64,000 bases of DNA, taken from the NCBI RefSeq assembly GCF_001517085.1, contig NZ_LRAC01000100.1, positions 62,001-126,000 of the forward strand, in the 5' to 3' direction. Source of the stretch: Paenibacillus sp. DMB5. GTDB taxonomy: Bacteria > Bacillota > Bacilli > Paenibacillales > Paenibacillaceae. Positions 1 to 8,715 of this stretch are shown piece after piece. The notes below the pieces were generated by a model. That model worked only from the letters and a program-made list of their open reading frames with translations, had not been told where the DNA came from and searched no databases. How positions within the stretch are numbered: position 1 is the stretch's first letter; every line of letters begins with the position of its first letter. The translations under genes and the position numbers were made by a program.

Positions 1-2061
1 GAGCTCTGCGGCGGATCATCATGCTGAGCTTGCAGCGCTGTGTCTCGGCAAATTTACACCAGGCCAGCTGATTAATTACATCGCGGATCATCAGGTGCAG
101 CTCAAGGCGGATGAGCAGGAATTCCTCAGCGGTGTGCTGGCCCTGTCCCGGCAAAATATCGAGGCCGCCTTCGGTGAAGGCTTCTGGAGCGATCACTGGA
201 CCTACAATCTGGATCTGGTTGAAGGCTATCTGGAGGTATTCCCGGATAAGCTGGCAGAGCTGCTGTTCGGTGACGAGTCCTATACGTTCTACGACAGCCC
301 TGCCTACGTGCTGCCGCGCAGCGAGAAGTATGTGATCAGCGGCGGCAAGGTGCGGCAGTACGGCGCACTGCTCGAGGATGAGGAAAAGCTGCACCGGCTG
401 CACCGCAAGGCCGGCGATACCCAGTGGCTGCGCACGGAAGGCGGCACCGGGGAGATTTACCGCACCAGCCTGTTCGTCAAAATGCTCTCGCTGGCGCTGA
501 ACAAGTTCGCTACGCTCGACCCATACGGCATGGGCGTGGAGATGGAGGGCAATAAGCCGGGCTGGAATGATGCGATGAACGGCCTGCCGGGCCTGTTCGG
601 CTCCGGGATGAGTGAGACGTTTGAGCTCAAGCGGATGCTGGTGTTTATGCTGGAGGCGCTCGGGAGTTTAGTAGTGCCGGAAGTAGAGGCCGCGCGGGAG
701 CTGGCAGGGGCACGGGAGCTGCAGGAGATGCAGGAAGCACAGGGATGGCCTGGAGTACAAGGTGCGCAGGATTTGCAGGGAGTAGAAGGATTGCAGGATT
801 TGCAGGGATGGCAGGAAGGACAAGGAGCACAGGGATTGCAGGCAGCGCAGGAGTTGCAGGAGTCACAAGGGGCGCAGGAGCTGCTGACGGGCTTGGGGGC
901 TGCCGGCGGCATAGTATCGCTGCCCGTAGAAATTGCGCTGCTGCTGGAACGGGTGCTGGGGGCAGTAACTAAGCTGTTGGCTGGCGGGCTGGATGACTTC
1001 GGCTATTGGGACACCGTTGCTTCAGCACGCGAGACTTACCGGGAGAGCATCCGCTTCGGTATTAACGGTGAGCAGGCGGAGGTAAGTCTGGCTGTAATCC
1101 GTGAAGCATTGGGCAAATTCCTGGATAAAGTAAATACAGGGATTGAGCGGGCGGTGACGCTTGGCGGCGGGCTGGTGCCGACGTACTTCCGCTTTGAGGC
1201 GGTGCGCTACCAGCCGGTAACGGATGAAGCGGGCAAGCCGGTGATCAGCGGCTATGGTCTGCCTAAGGCAATAGTAGAGGAATTCGAGGCTGCAGCTCTG
1301 CCGTACTTCCTGGAAGGGCCGGCCCGCTGGCTCAAAACGCTGGACAGTCATGAGCAGGCCAAAGAGATTTATAGCAGGGTTAAAGGCAGCGGCCTGTTCG
1401 ATCCGGTAACCTCAATGTACCGCACCTCGGCATCGCTTGAGGCGGAATCACACGAGATCGGGCGCATCCGGGCCTTCACACCAGGCTGGCAGGAGCGGGA
1501 GTCGAATTTCCTGCATATGTCTTACAAGTATCTGCTGGCCCTTCTGAAGGGAGGGCTGTACGAGGAATTCTACAGTGAGATGCGAACCTCGCTGATTCCG
1601 TTCCTTGACCCGGCCGTATATGGCCGCAGCACGCTGGAGAATTCCTCCTTTATCAGCACGGGCGGGAATCCGGACCCGCTGACCCATGGCCGGGGCTTTG
1701 TGGCCAGACTCAGCGGCTCGACTGCAGAGTTCCTGAGCATGTGGAAAACAATGATGGCGGCAGCCGGATGTTTGCCTTTGAGGGCGGCGAGCTGACGCTG
1801 GAGCTGGCACCAGCGCTCCCTGGCTGGCTGTTCGATGAACAGAGCGAGCTGATGTTTACCTTCCTGGGCGGAACGGAAGTGACGTACCATAACCCGCGCC
1901 GGGCCGATACGTACGGAGTGGAGCGGGCGGTCATCAGGCAGCTTACGCTGACCTATGGCGACGGAAGCAGCCGGCAGGTTGACGGGGCGCTGCTGCGCGG
2001 TGCGGAGGCGGAAGCCCTGCGCCGGGGCGAGATCACCGCAATCCGGGCGGAGCTGGTGTAA
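1..2061 (+). CDS. Cellobiose phosphorylase-like (GH94-type) protein, 3' part, frameshifted
   Basis: The gene is open to the left edge of the window, so its start lies outside. About 687 residues of a large glycoside-phosphorylase-like protein are seen. The stretch KPGWNDAMNG resembles the WND-type catalytic motif of GH94 enzymes, which split beta-linked disaccharides with phosphate. I recognise the family from overall resemblance; the substrate is unknown. The frame changes near 1758: GCGGCAGC would read GCGGGCAGC with one G restored, giving ...MMAGSRMFAFEGGELTL and a natural C-terminus ending at 2061. Residues about 200-265 are a Gln/Gly/Leu-rich low-complexity insert. A strong terminator follows. 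GH161/GH149-type phosphorylases are alternatives. Confidence 0.6.
694..890 (+). repeat. Low-complexity Gln-rich coding repeat inside the phosphorylase gene
   Basis: Short degenerate repeats around GCAGGATTTGCAGGG and GGAGCACAGGGATTGCAGG recur every 12-18 bases. They encode a run of units such as LQGWQEGQGAQGLQ between two otherwise normal parts of the enzyme. The repeat also keeps the reverse strand open by chance. Confidence 0.7.
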
Positions 2062-2070
2062 GGTGTTTGA

Positions 2071-2098
2071 GGGGGGCCGCTGAGGCCCCCCTTTTTTT
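2071..2098 (+). terminator. Rho-independent terminator of the phosphorylase gene
   Basis: GGGGGCC and GGCCCCC arms around CGCTGA are followed by seven T, ten bases after the stop codon. Confidence 0.85.
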
Positions 2099-2165
2099 GC
2101 TGTTCAGGCGGCCGGGGAGGTGAAAATCGCCCCGGAATTCCGCTGCAAGCGTGGCCGGTGCGTAA

Positions 2166-2495
2166 ATCAAAGGGAATAATCCCTTTGATTTCGCTGTCAG
2201 CGGGCAAAAGGGCTCGATCAAAGGGAAAAATCCCTTTGATTCTGCTGCCAGTGGGCAGAAGGGGCCGATCAAAGGGAAAAATCCCTTTGATTTCGCTGCC
2301 AGCGGGCGCAAGGGCCCAATCAAAGGGAAAAATCCCTTTGATTCCGCATTCAGCGTGCAGAAGGGCCAAATCAAAGGGAAAAATCCCTTTGATTCCGCTG
2401 TCAGCGTGCGAAATGGCTCGATCAAAGGGAAAAATCCCTTTGATTCTGCAGTCAGCGGGCGCAAGGGCCCAATCAAAGGGAAAAATCCCTTTGTT
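2166..2495. repeat. Seven 51-bp tandem units, each with a 24-bp palindrome
   Basis: Units begin at 2166, 2217, 2268, 2319, 2370, 2421 and 2472, exactly 51 bp apart. Each carries a near-perfect palindrome, ATCAAAGGG-AAAAA-TCCCTTTGAT in its usual form, followed by a 27-bp linker resembling TCCGCTGTCAGCGGGCGCA. The last unit loses the final palindrome bases. Since 51 is divisible by three, both strands stay open and give spurious 17-residue repeat ORFs. There is no T tract, so these are not ordinary terminators. Confidence 0.9.
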
Positions 2496-2524
2496 TGAGC
2501 CGCTAGCCGCAGCAACGAGCTGAA

Positions 2525-2805
2525 TAGAGGGAAAAATCCCACTAACTTAACCAAAAGTAGCTCAATTAGCAGGCAATAGAGGGGAAAATCCCACTAACTT
2601 AACCAAAAGTAGCCCAATTAGCACCCAGTAGAGGGAAAAATCCCACTAACTCAGCCAAAAGCAGCTCAATCAGCAAGCAATAGAGGGAAAAGTCCCACTA
2701 TTTCAGCCGAAGGTAGCTCAATTAGCACGCAATAGTGGAAAAAATCCCACTAACTCACCCAGAAGCAGCTCAATCGCCCACGAGTAGAGGGAAAAATCCC
2801 ACTAA
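2525..2805. repeat. Six 52-bp tandem units with a TAGAGGGAAAAATCCCACTAA core
   Basis: Units begin at 2525, 2577, 2629, 2681, 2733 and 2785, exactly 52 bp apart. The shared core GGGAAAAATCCC continues the phase of the preceding 51-bp array, with a 53-bp step at the junction. Linkers resemble CTTAACCAAAAGTAGCTCAA. No coding sequence is supported here. From 2806 to the transporter start at 3020 I see only a weak promoter candidate. Confidence 0.9.
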
Positions 2806-2923
2806 GTAAGAAGTAGGAGGCTGGTTAGCGAAGGGATAAAGGGACCCCTTACTCAGCGGCTAGCGGATCGACTAGCCTTTCCCCCACCCGAAATTTGCGA
2901 CCCCAAACCGGAAATTCGCTACC

Positions 2924-2952
2924 TTCCCCCTTAGGGTGAATGCGGTTACAAT
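2924..2952 (+). promoter_or_regulatory. Weak promoter candidate upstream of the sugar ABC operon
   Basis: TACAAT at 2947-2952 is a good -10 hexamer. The base run 17 bp upstream (TTCCCC) is a poor -35, as expected if activation needs the downstream YesN-type regulator. Confidence 0.25.
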
Positions 2953-3019
2953 AAGCACATAGAGTAACGCAAGCTTTTAACCACATTACAGAAAAAGATT
3001 TATCTTGGAGGTCCATACG

Positions 3020-4009
3020 ATGGAGAACAAAACAAGCGGCGGGGTTAGCCGGATGAAAAAGCAGCCCGTTCCGGCTCTTATCGAAACCGGTTCAGGTCGC
3101 AAAAGATCACTCTGGAAAAGACTGGTGGCCCAAAAGCATCTGCAGACAATGGCGCTGCTCGGCGTGGCCTGGATGATTATTTTTAACTATATTCCGATGT
3201 ACGGGATGATTATCGCCTTCAAGGAATACAACATCGTCAAATCGATTGCCGAGGCGCCTTGGGTGGGGCTTCAGCACTTCAGAGAATTATATGAGGACGA
3301 GGATCTGAGGTATGTTATCAAGAACACGCTGGGCATCAGTTTAATCAAGCTGCTGATCGGGTTCCCGCTTCCTATCATTTTTGCCCTGTTTCTCAATGAG
3401 GTACGTTCGATCCGCTACAAAAAAGCGATTCAGACGATCTCCTATCTTCCGCACTTTCTCTCCTGGGTCGTGCTTGGCGGTATCCTGGCAACCTGGCTTG
3501 CAGATGTAGGGATTGTCAACAATATTCTGCTGGCACTGAACCTTATTGATAAGCCGATTTCCTATCTGGCGGAACCAAGCTACTTCTGGACCATCGTGAT
3601 CTCCTCTGATATCTGGAAAGAGCTCGGCTGGTCAGCGATTATTTATCTGGCGGCAATCGCCGGGGTATCCCCGGAAATGTATGAGGCCGCTACCATCGAC
3701 GGTGCAGGACGTTTTCAGAAAATGTGGTACGTCACACTGCCGGCCATCCGCGGAACGATCAGCATTCTGTTCATTCTGGCGGTCAGCGGCGTGCTCAACT
3801 CCAATTTTGACCAGATTCTGGTCCTGCGCAACTCGCTTAACGAAACAGCCAGTAATGTAATTGACTATTACATCTACTATACAGGGATTGTCACCAGCCG
3901 CTTCTCCTATTCTATGGCGGTCACGTTGATCAAATCAGTCATAGCACTGATCCTGCTGCTGATTGCCAACCAGGTAACCAAAAAAGTCAACGATACGTCA
4001 CTGTTCTAG
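3020..4009 (+). CDS. Carbohydrate ABC transporter permease, LplB type
   Basis: This is one of two inner-membrane channel subunits of a sugar or oligosaccharide importer. The 329-residue protein has a short cytoplasmic N-terminus, about six hydrophobic segments, and the EAA loop EAATIDGAGRFQKMWYVTLP that contacts the ATPase. Start: ATG at 3020 lies 8 bases after GGAGG; the upstream in-frame TTG at 3005 overlaps that site and is less likely. It is followed by the second permease after 19 bp, then by the binding lipoprotein. No ATPase gene is nearby, as is usual for this class, which relies on a shared MsmX-like ATPase (known from the family, not seen here). Confidence 0.9.
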   Translation: MENKTSGGVSRMKKQPVPALIETGSGRKRSLWKRLVAQKHLQTMALLGVAWMIIFNYIPMYGMIIAFKEYNIVKSIAEAPWVGLQHFRELYEDEDLRYVIKNTLGISLIKLLIGFPLPIIFALFLNEVRSIRYKKAIQTISYLPHFLSWVVLGGILATWLADVGIVNNILLALNLIDKPISYLAEPSYFWTIVISSDIWKELGWSAIIYLAAIAGVSPEMYEAATIDGAGRFQKMWYVTLPAIRGTISILFILAVSGVLNSNFDQILVLRNSLNETASNVIDYYIYYTGIVTSRFSYSMAVTLIKSVIALILLLIANQVTKKVNDTSLF

Positions 4010-4028
4010 AAGAAGGAGGATTTAAACC

Positions 4029-4919
4029 ATGTTTTCTCTCAAACGCAAAACGATGGGCGAAGCCATATTCGATATCGCCAACAACCTGGTCATGCTGTGT
4101 ATCTGCTTCGTTACTCTGTATCCAATATGGTACGTGCTGATTAATGCCTTTAATGATGGTAATGACGCCATGATGGGCGGAATCTACTGGTGGCCCCGGA
4201 TGTTCAGTCTGGAAAACTTCGAAGCGGTATTTGCCAGCTCCGGCATTATGACGGCGATGGGCGTTACGGTGGCCAAGACGGTTATCGGAGTTGTCTTGCA
4301 CGTATTCTTTACGGCAATGGTAGCTTATGCGCTGTCCCGCAAAAACCTGATCGGTGGAAAATTCTACATTCTGCTGGGTACCATCACCCTGTTCTTCAAC
4401 GGGGGACTGATTCCGACCTTTCTGCTGAACCGGGATCTTCATCTGCTCGATAACTTCCTGGTCTATATTATTCCGGTCTTGTTCAGCTTCTTCGATCTGA
4501 TTATCTTCATGACCTTCTTCCGGGAAATTCCCGAAGGACTTGAGGAAGCGGCGTGGATCGACGGTGCCAATGACTGGTCGATTCTGCTGCGGGTGGTACT
4601 GCCGGTATCCATGCCGGTTATCGCAACGATCGCGCTGTTCCACGGTGTGTATCAGTGGAATGATTATTTTGCAGGTATCATCTACATCAACAATCCGGAC
4701 CTGCAGCCGATCCAGACGTATCTGTTCCGGGTGGTTGCCCAGTCCAGCTCCAATCAGATGATGGTTGCCCTGCAGGGCAGCAGCGTTACGAAGACCGTAA
4801 CCTCACAGTCCATCAAGCTGGCGACAATGGTCGTCACCACGCTGCCGATCGTATTCGTCTACCCGTTCCTTCAGCGTTATTTTGTAAAAGGAATGATGAT
4901 CGGTTCAATCAAGGGCTGA
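4029..4919 (+). CDS. Carbohydrate ABC transporter permease, LplC/YtcP type
   Basis: This is the second channel subunit of the importer. It has 296 residues, about six membrane segments, and an EAA-type loop EEAAWIDGANDWSILLRVVL near residue 175. A good AGAAGGAGG site precedes the ATG. The C-terminal ending FVKGMMIGSIKG is typical of the subfamily, so the gene is complete. It is transcribed with its partner; a 112-bp gap separates it from the binding-protein gene. Confidence 0.9.
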   Translation: MFSLKRKTMGEAIFDIANNLVMLCICFVTLYPIWYVLINAFNDGNDAMMGGIYWWPRMFSLENFEAVFASSGIMTAMGVTVAKTVIGVVLHVFFTAMVAYALSRKNLIGGKFYILLGTITLFFNGGLIPTFLLNRDLHLLDNFLVYIIPVLFSFFDLIIFMTFFREIPEGLEEAAWIDGANDWSILLRVVLPVSMPVIATIALFHGVYQWNDYFAGIIYINNPDLQPIQTYLFRVVAQSSSNQMMVALQGSSVTKTVTSQSIKLATMVVTTLPIVFVYPFLQRYFVKGMMIGSIKG

Positions 4920-5031
4920 TCAGCAGGCGTGTAAAATCAGGTAACTCCTCCAGAGGCTGCGCCAAGCAGATTCCGGGGTTGAGCTTATAAAGGTATTCAT
5001 TCATAACATTTTAGAAAAGGGGTAAATAAGC

Positions 5032-6732
5032 ATGGGCATGAAACGCAAGCCAAAATCAATGGTGCTGCTGCTCTTGGGACTGATGCTCGCAATGTCGGCG
5101 TCAGGCTGCTCAGGCAACAACAATGCCGGAGGCAATGCCAACGCAAATAAGGAGAACACCAATACGGCGGCGGCAACAACCGAGGCTTCGGCAGAACCTA
5201 CGGCTGCTGCACCGTCGGGAGATGAGCCGGGCTGGCAAAGCGATACTTCACCGATCACCTTTGACTGGTATCTGAATTTCTCCTGGTTTCCAAATAAATG
5301 GGGTGTAGACCCGACCTCGCAATATGTAACGAAAAAGACCGGCGTCAACATTAACTTTATCGTGCCTGCCGGTAACGAAAATGAAAAGCTGAATACGATG
5401 ATTGCTTCCGGCCAGCTGCCTGACTTCATTACCCTCGGCTTCTGGGAAGATGCAATCAAGAAAATGATCGAAGGCGATATGGTGCTGCCGCTCAACAAGC
5501 TGGCGGATGAATATGACCCTTACTTCTACAAGGTTTCCGATAAAGATAAGCTTGGCTGGTACACCCAGGAGGACGGCAATGTCTACGGTTATCCGAACTC
5601 TTCCTCCTCACCTGCCGACTATGAAAAGTACGGCGCAAACTATGTATCCAACCAGACCTTCGTAGTCCGTAAGGATATTTATGAAGCAATTGGCAGCCCG
5701 GATATGCGAACACCGGAAGGCTTCCTGAACGCCCTCAAAATGGCGCAGGAGAAATTCCCTGAAGTAAACGGCCAGCCGCTGATTCCACTCGGTCTGCATG
5801 AGTTTACGGAGAACGGCAACGACTCTCTGGAAGGTTACCTGCAGAACTTCCTGGCTATCCCTTGGGAAAAGGATGGCAAGGTGTATGAACGCGAGACCGA
5901 TCCGGAGTATGTACGCTGGATGAAAACACTCCGTCAGGCTAATCAGGACGGACTGCTGGCTAAAGACATCTTCATTGACAAGCGCGCTCAAATGGAAGAA
6001 AAGATCGCACAGGGACGTTACTTTGCAATGCTGTACCAACGTACGGACTTCGCTTCCCAGCTCGGAACGATCTACCAGAAGAATCCTGAACAGACCTATA
6101 TTGCTGTAGACGGACCTTCCAATACGGCTCTTGATCAGCCAACCCTGAACGGCCCTGGTATCTCCGGCTGGACAGTAACCCTGATCTCCAAGAATGTAAA
6201 AGACAAAGCACGCGCTATCAAATTCCTCAGCTACCTGAACAGTGAGGAAGGAAATAAAGATTTGTACCTGGGTGAAAAAGGCGTCAGCTATGATACAATT
6301 GATGGCAAAGACCAGTTCCTGCCTGAAGCATTCGCGCTGATGAACAGCGACCGTGCGGCATTCGACAAGCAATACGGCTCTTCCTTCACGTTCTGGATGA
6401 TGCAGAACACGAACATTACCGACCAATGGGCTCCTAAATCGGTAGAACCGTTCAAGCAGCTGGAAGACTGGACCCGCGGTAAGGCCATCAACACTTCCGA
6501 GTTCCAGCTGATCGATCCTACCGGCAACTCGCCGGAAGGCATTATCGCTACCAAGCTCAAACAGCTCCGCGGCAAAACAATGCCGAAGCTGCTTATGGCT
6601 TCCTCCGATGCCGAATTCGATGAGATCTGGAATGATTACCTCGCGAAGAAGGAAAAGGAAGGCTTTGCGACCTTCGATGCCTACAGACAGACCAAGTATC
6701 AGGAGAACAAAAAGAAACTCGGTATGGAATAG
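5032..6732 (+). CDS. Extracellular solute-binding lipoprotein, LplA type
   Basis: This captures the sugar outside the cell and hands it to the two permeases upstream. The 566-residue protein has a lysine-rich start, a hydrophobic segment and a lipobox (SASGC, Cys about residue 26) for lipid anchoring, then a low-complexity Asn/Ala/Thr linker to about residue 65 and a large family-1-type binding fold. The start at 5032 fits AAGGGG upstream; ATG at 5038 is also possible. The size fits the large LplA/YtcQ-like class that binds oligosaccharides or glycan fragments. The ligand cannot be read from sequence. A terminator follows. Confidence 0.9.
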   Translation: MGMKRKPKSMVLLLLGLMLAMSASGCSGNNNAGGNANANKENTNTAAATTEASAEPTAAAPSGDEPGWQSDTSPITFDWYLNFSWFPNKWGVDPTSQYVTKKTGVNINFIVPAGNENEKLNTMIASGQLPDFITLGFWEDAIKKMIEGDMVLPLNKLADEYDPYFYKVSDKDKLGWYTQEDGNVYGYPNSSSSPADYEKYGANYVSNQTFVVRKDIYEAIGSPDMRTPEGFLNALKMAQEKFPEVNGQPLIPLGLHEFTENGNDSLEGYLQNFLAIPWEKDGKVYERETDPEYVRWMKTLRQANQDGLLAKDIFIDKRAQMEEKIAQGRYFAMLYQRTDFASQLGTIYQKNPEQTYIAVDGPSNTALDQPTLNGPGISGWTVTLISKNVKDKARAIKFLSYLNSEEGNKDLYLGEKGVSYDTIDGKDQFLPEAFALMNSDRAAFDKQYGSSFTFWMMQNTNITDQWAPKSVEPFKQLEDWTRGKAINTSEFQLIDPTGNSPEGIIATKLKQLRGKTMPKLLMASSDAEFDEIWNDYLAKKEKEGFATFDAYRQTKYQENKKKLGME

Positions 6733-6743
6733 TATAGAATAAG

Positions 6744-6776
6744 ACCCAATTGCCCGCTGACTGCGGGCTTTTGGGT
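6744..6776 (+). terminator. Terminator after the binding-lipoprotein gene
   Basis: GCCCGC-TGACT-GCGGGC is nested in outer ACCCAA/TTGGGT arms, with a short T run. It ends the importer operon before the two-component genes. Confidence 0.7.
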
Positions 6777-6822
6777 TGTTTGCTTCTATATATTGAGATG
6801 ATGCGGTAACAGGAGAGTGCGT

Positions 6823-8715
6823 ATGCGTAAACGGATTAGAGAGCTTTGGAGTTCCTTCAGCTACTGGTGGGGGCGCAGATCGCTGCAGAGCAGGCTGGTG
6901 GCCGCTTATATTTTCATTATCCTCGGCCCGAGTCTGCTTGTCTCCGTGTTTTCTTTTAGAACCATTAATAATACTTATGTCCGTGATGCCGTGGACAAGA
7001 ACAATTACCTGCTGCAGATGGAGAAGCTTCACATCGTCAATCAGATTGAAGTGATGGAGCGGGCGGCACAGATTGCTTATTCCGACTCGGCTGTAAGGAG
7101 CTATCTCTCAAATGAGAGCGCTCTTACGTTAGGGGAGCTCGTTGATTTTAATAACACTACCTTTATTAATTTAAGCCGTATCCAGTTGAACAATCCGGGC
7201 ATCGAGCATCTGCGTCTGTACTCAAACAACGAGAGTATGTATGAGATCTGGCCGATTATTTTACGTGAAGACCGGGTGTACGAGGAGCCGTGGTATCAGG
7301 AAGCACTGAAGCTTGAAGAAAGGGAGCTGTGGGTGTTTCAGAGCAATGATCCCGATGTCATGCAGCGGTACACCAATTTATTGACAGAGGGACAGCCCAA
7401 GGTCTCCCTGCTGCGGGCAATCAGTATACCGGCCGGCCATCATGTCGGGATGATTCAAGTGGATATGATGCTGAACAATTTCACGCCGAAGACGTATACG
7501 GACGTACGCGATAACCAGTCCCAGATGTTCATCGCGGATTCCGGAATGCGGCTGTTTACACGCAGTGACAACTCTTTTACAGAGAACTATACACAGCTGG
7601 AGCAGGCCATTACCGAGCGGCTGAAGCATTACGGGGAGACCGGGGAATGGGACATTCATTACAAGGAGAACGGCAGCTCGTTCATGCTGATTCATACTCC
7701 GCTTGAGCGGATCGGCGCTTCACTGATCAATGTGGTATCCATGGAAGATGTAATGAAGCATATCTCCCAGACCCGCAATCTGCTGATCGGCGCCAACATC
7801 GGGTTTATTTTTCTGGTTACGCTGATCGCGTATGTTATGAATGCCTTCATTCTCAAGAAGCTGCGGCTGCTGACCGAAACAATGAAAAAGGTGCGTAAAG
7901 GCGAGACCTATACGGGACTTTCAATCCGCGGAGGCGGGGAGGTCGGGGAGCTGGCGCATCACTTTAACAAGCTGATGAACACGATTAATACGCTGGTGGC
8001 CCAGGCCGTGCATAAGCAGGCGCTCACGAAGGAGGCCGAGCTGCGCACGCTGCATAATCAGATCGATGCCCATTTCCTCTACAACACGCTGGAAAATATA
8101 AAAATGCTGGCGGAAATCGAGGATCAGCGGATGATCTCCGATGCCTTGACCTGGCTGGGCGGCATGATGCGCTATAACTTTAAATGGACAGGCGAATATG
8201 TGAAGCTGCGCGATGAAATCCGCCATATTCAGAATTATATCGAGATTATGAATATCCGTTTTGAACACCCCATCCATCTGGAGTTGAATATAGATCAGGT
8301 TTATATGGAAGTCGAAGTGCTGAAAATGTCGCTGCAGCCGATTGTGGAGAACAGTGTGAAGCATGCCTGGAATACCGGCGGGGATGAGCCGGAAGGCCGC
8401 AGCATACGTATTGATGTGACGGAATCGGAGGGAGAGCTCTTTATCCTGATTGGCGACAACGGCTGCGGGCTTACGCCGGAGCGGCTGGCCGATCTCCATG
8501 AGAACATTTACGCCAAAGAAGAGCAGAGCACAGAGTTTTCGGGTAAAGGAACCGCAGGCTACAAGGCGGGAGGCATCGGTCTAAGAAATGTGCATCAGCG
8601 GCTGCAGCTGTTCTACGGCGAGGCCTACGGGCTGGAGCTGCAGAGTGAGCCGGGGCAGTGGACTACGGTGTTCATGACGCTGCCTAAAGTACTTTTGACG
8701 GGGGATAAGAGATGA
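6823..8715 (+). CDS. Sensor histidine kinase, YesM family
   Basis: Membrane sensor that phosphorylates the response regulator encoded next. Order of parts in 630 residues: N-terminal membrane segment (about 20-45), extracellular Cache-like sensor to about 315, second membrane segment (about 318-342), HAMP linker, His_kinase domain with QIDAHFLYNTLEN (phospho-acceptor His about 416) and a GHKL ATPase with N box VENSVKHAW and G box GGIGLRNVHQRL. ATG at 6823 is 7 bases after AGGAG and preferred over GTG 6817. The stop overlaps the regulator start by 4 bp. Its position next to a sugar importer suggests it senses the sugar or its loaded lipoprotein. Confidence 0.92.
   Translation: MRKRIRELWSSFSYWWGRRSLQSRLVAAYIFIILGPSLLVSVFSFRTINNTYVRDAVDKNNYLLQMEKLHIVNQIEVMERAAQIAYSDSAVRSYLSNESALTLGELVDFNNTTFINLSRIQLNNPGIEHLRLYSNNESMYEIWPIILREDRVYEEPWYQEALKLEERELWVFQSNDPDVMQRYTNLLTEGQPKVSLLRAISIPAGHHVGMIQVDMMLNNFTPKTYTDVRDNQSQMFIADSGMRLFTRSDNSFTENYTQLEQAITERLKHYGETGEWDIHYKENGSSFMLIHTPLERIGASLINVVSMEDVMKHISQTRNLLIGANIGFIFLVTLIAYVMNAFILKKLRLLTETMKKVRKGETYTGLSIRGGGEVGELAHHFNKLMNTINTLVAQAVHKQALTKEAELRTLHNQIDAHFLYNTLENIKMLAEIEDQRMISDALTWLGGMMRYNFKWTGEYVKLRDEIRHIQNYIEIMNIRFEHPIHLELNIDQVYMEVEVLKMSLQPIVENSVKHAWNTGGDEPEGRSIRIDVTESEGELFILIGDNGCGLTPERLADLHENIYAKEEQSTEFSGKGTAGYKAGGIGLRNVHQRLQLFYGEAYGLELQSEPGQWTTVFMTLPKVLLTGDKR

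Noticed and set aside
457..912. Cys/Pro-rich reverse-strand ORF
   Set aside because: It is the shadow of the Gln-rich coding repeat of the phosphorylase gene.
2033..2554. Long ORFs on both strands through the tandem repeats (17-residue repeats such as SKGFFPLI)
   Set aside because: The 51-bp period keeps all frames open by chance. There is no ribosome site, and the repeat lies between a terminator and the next operon.
2166..2805. CRISPR array
   Set aside because: Linkers are as similar to each other as the repeats are, and no cas genes are present.
5608..7032. 474-aa reverse-strand ORF
   Set aside because: It is antisense to the binding lipoprotein and kinase genes, with composition expected from their codon bias and no ribosome site.
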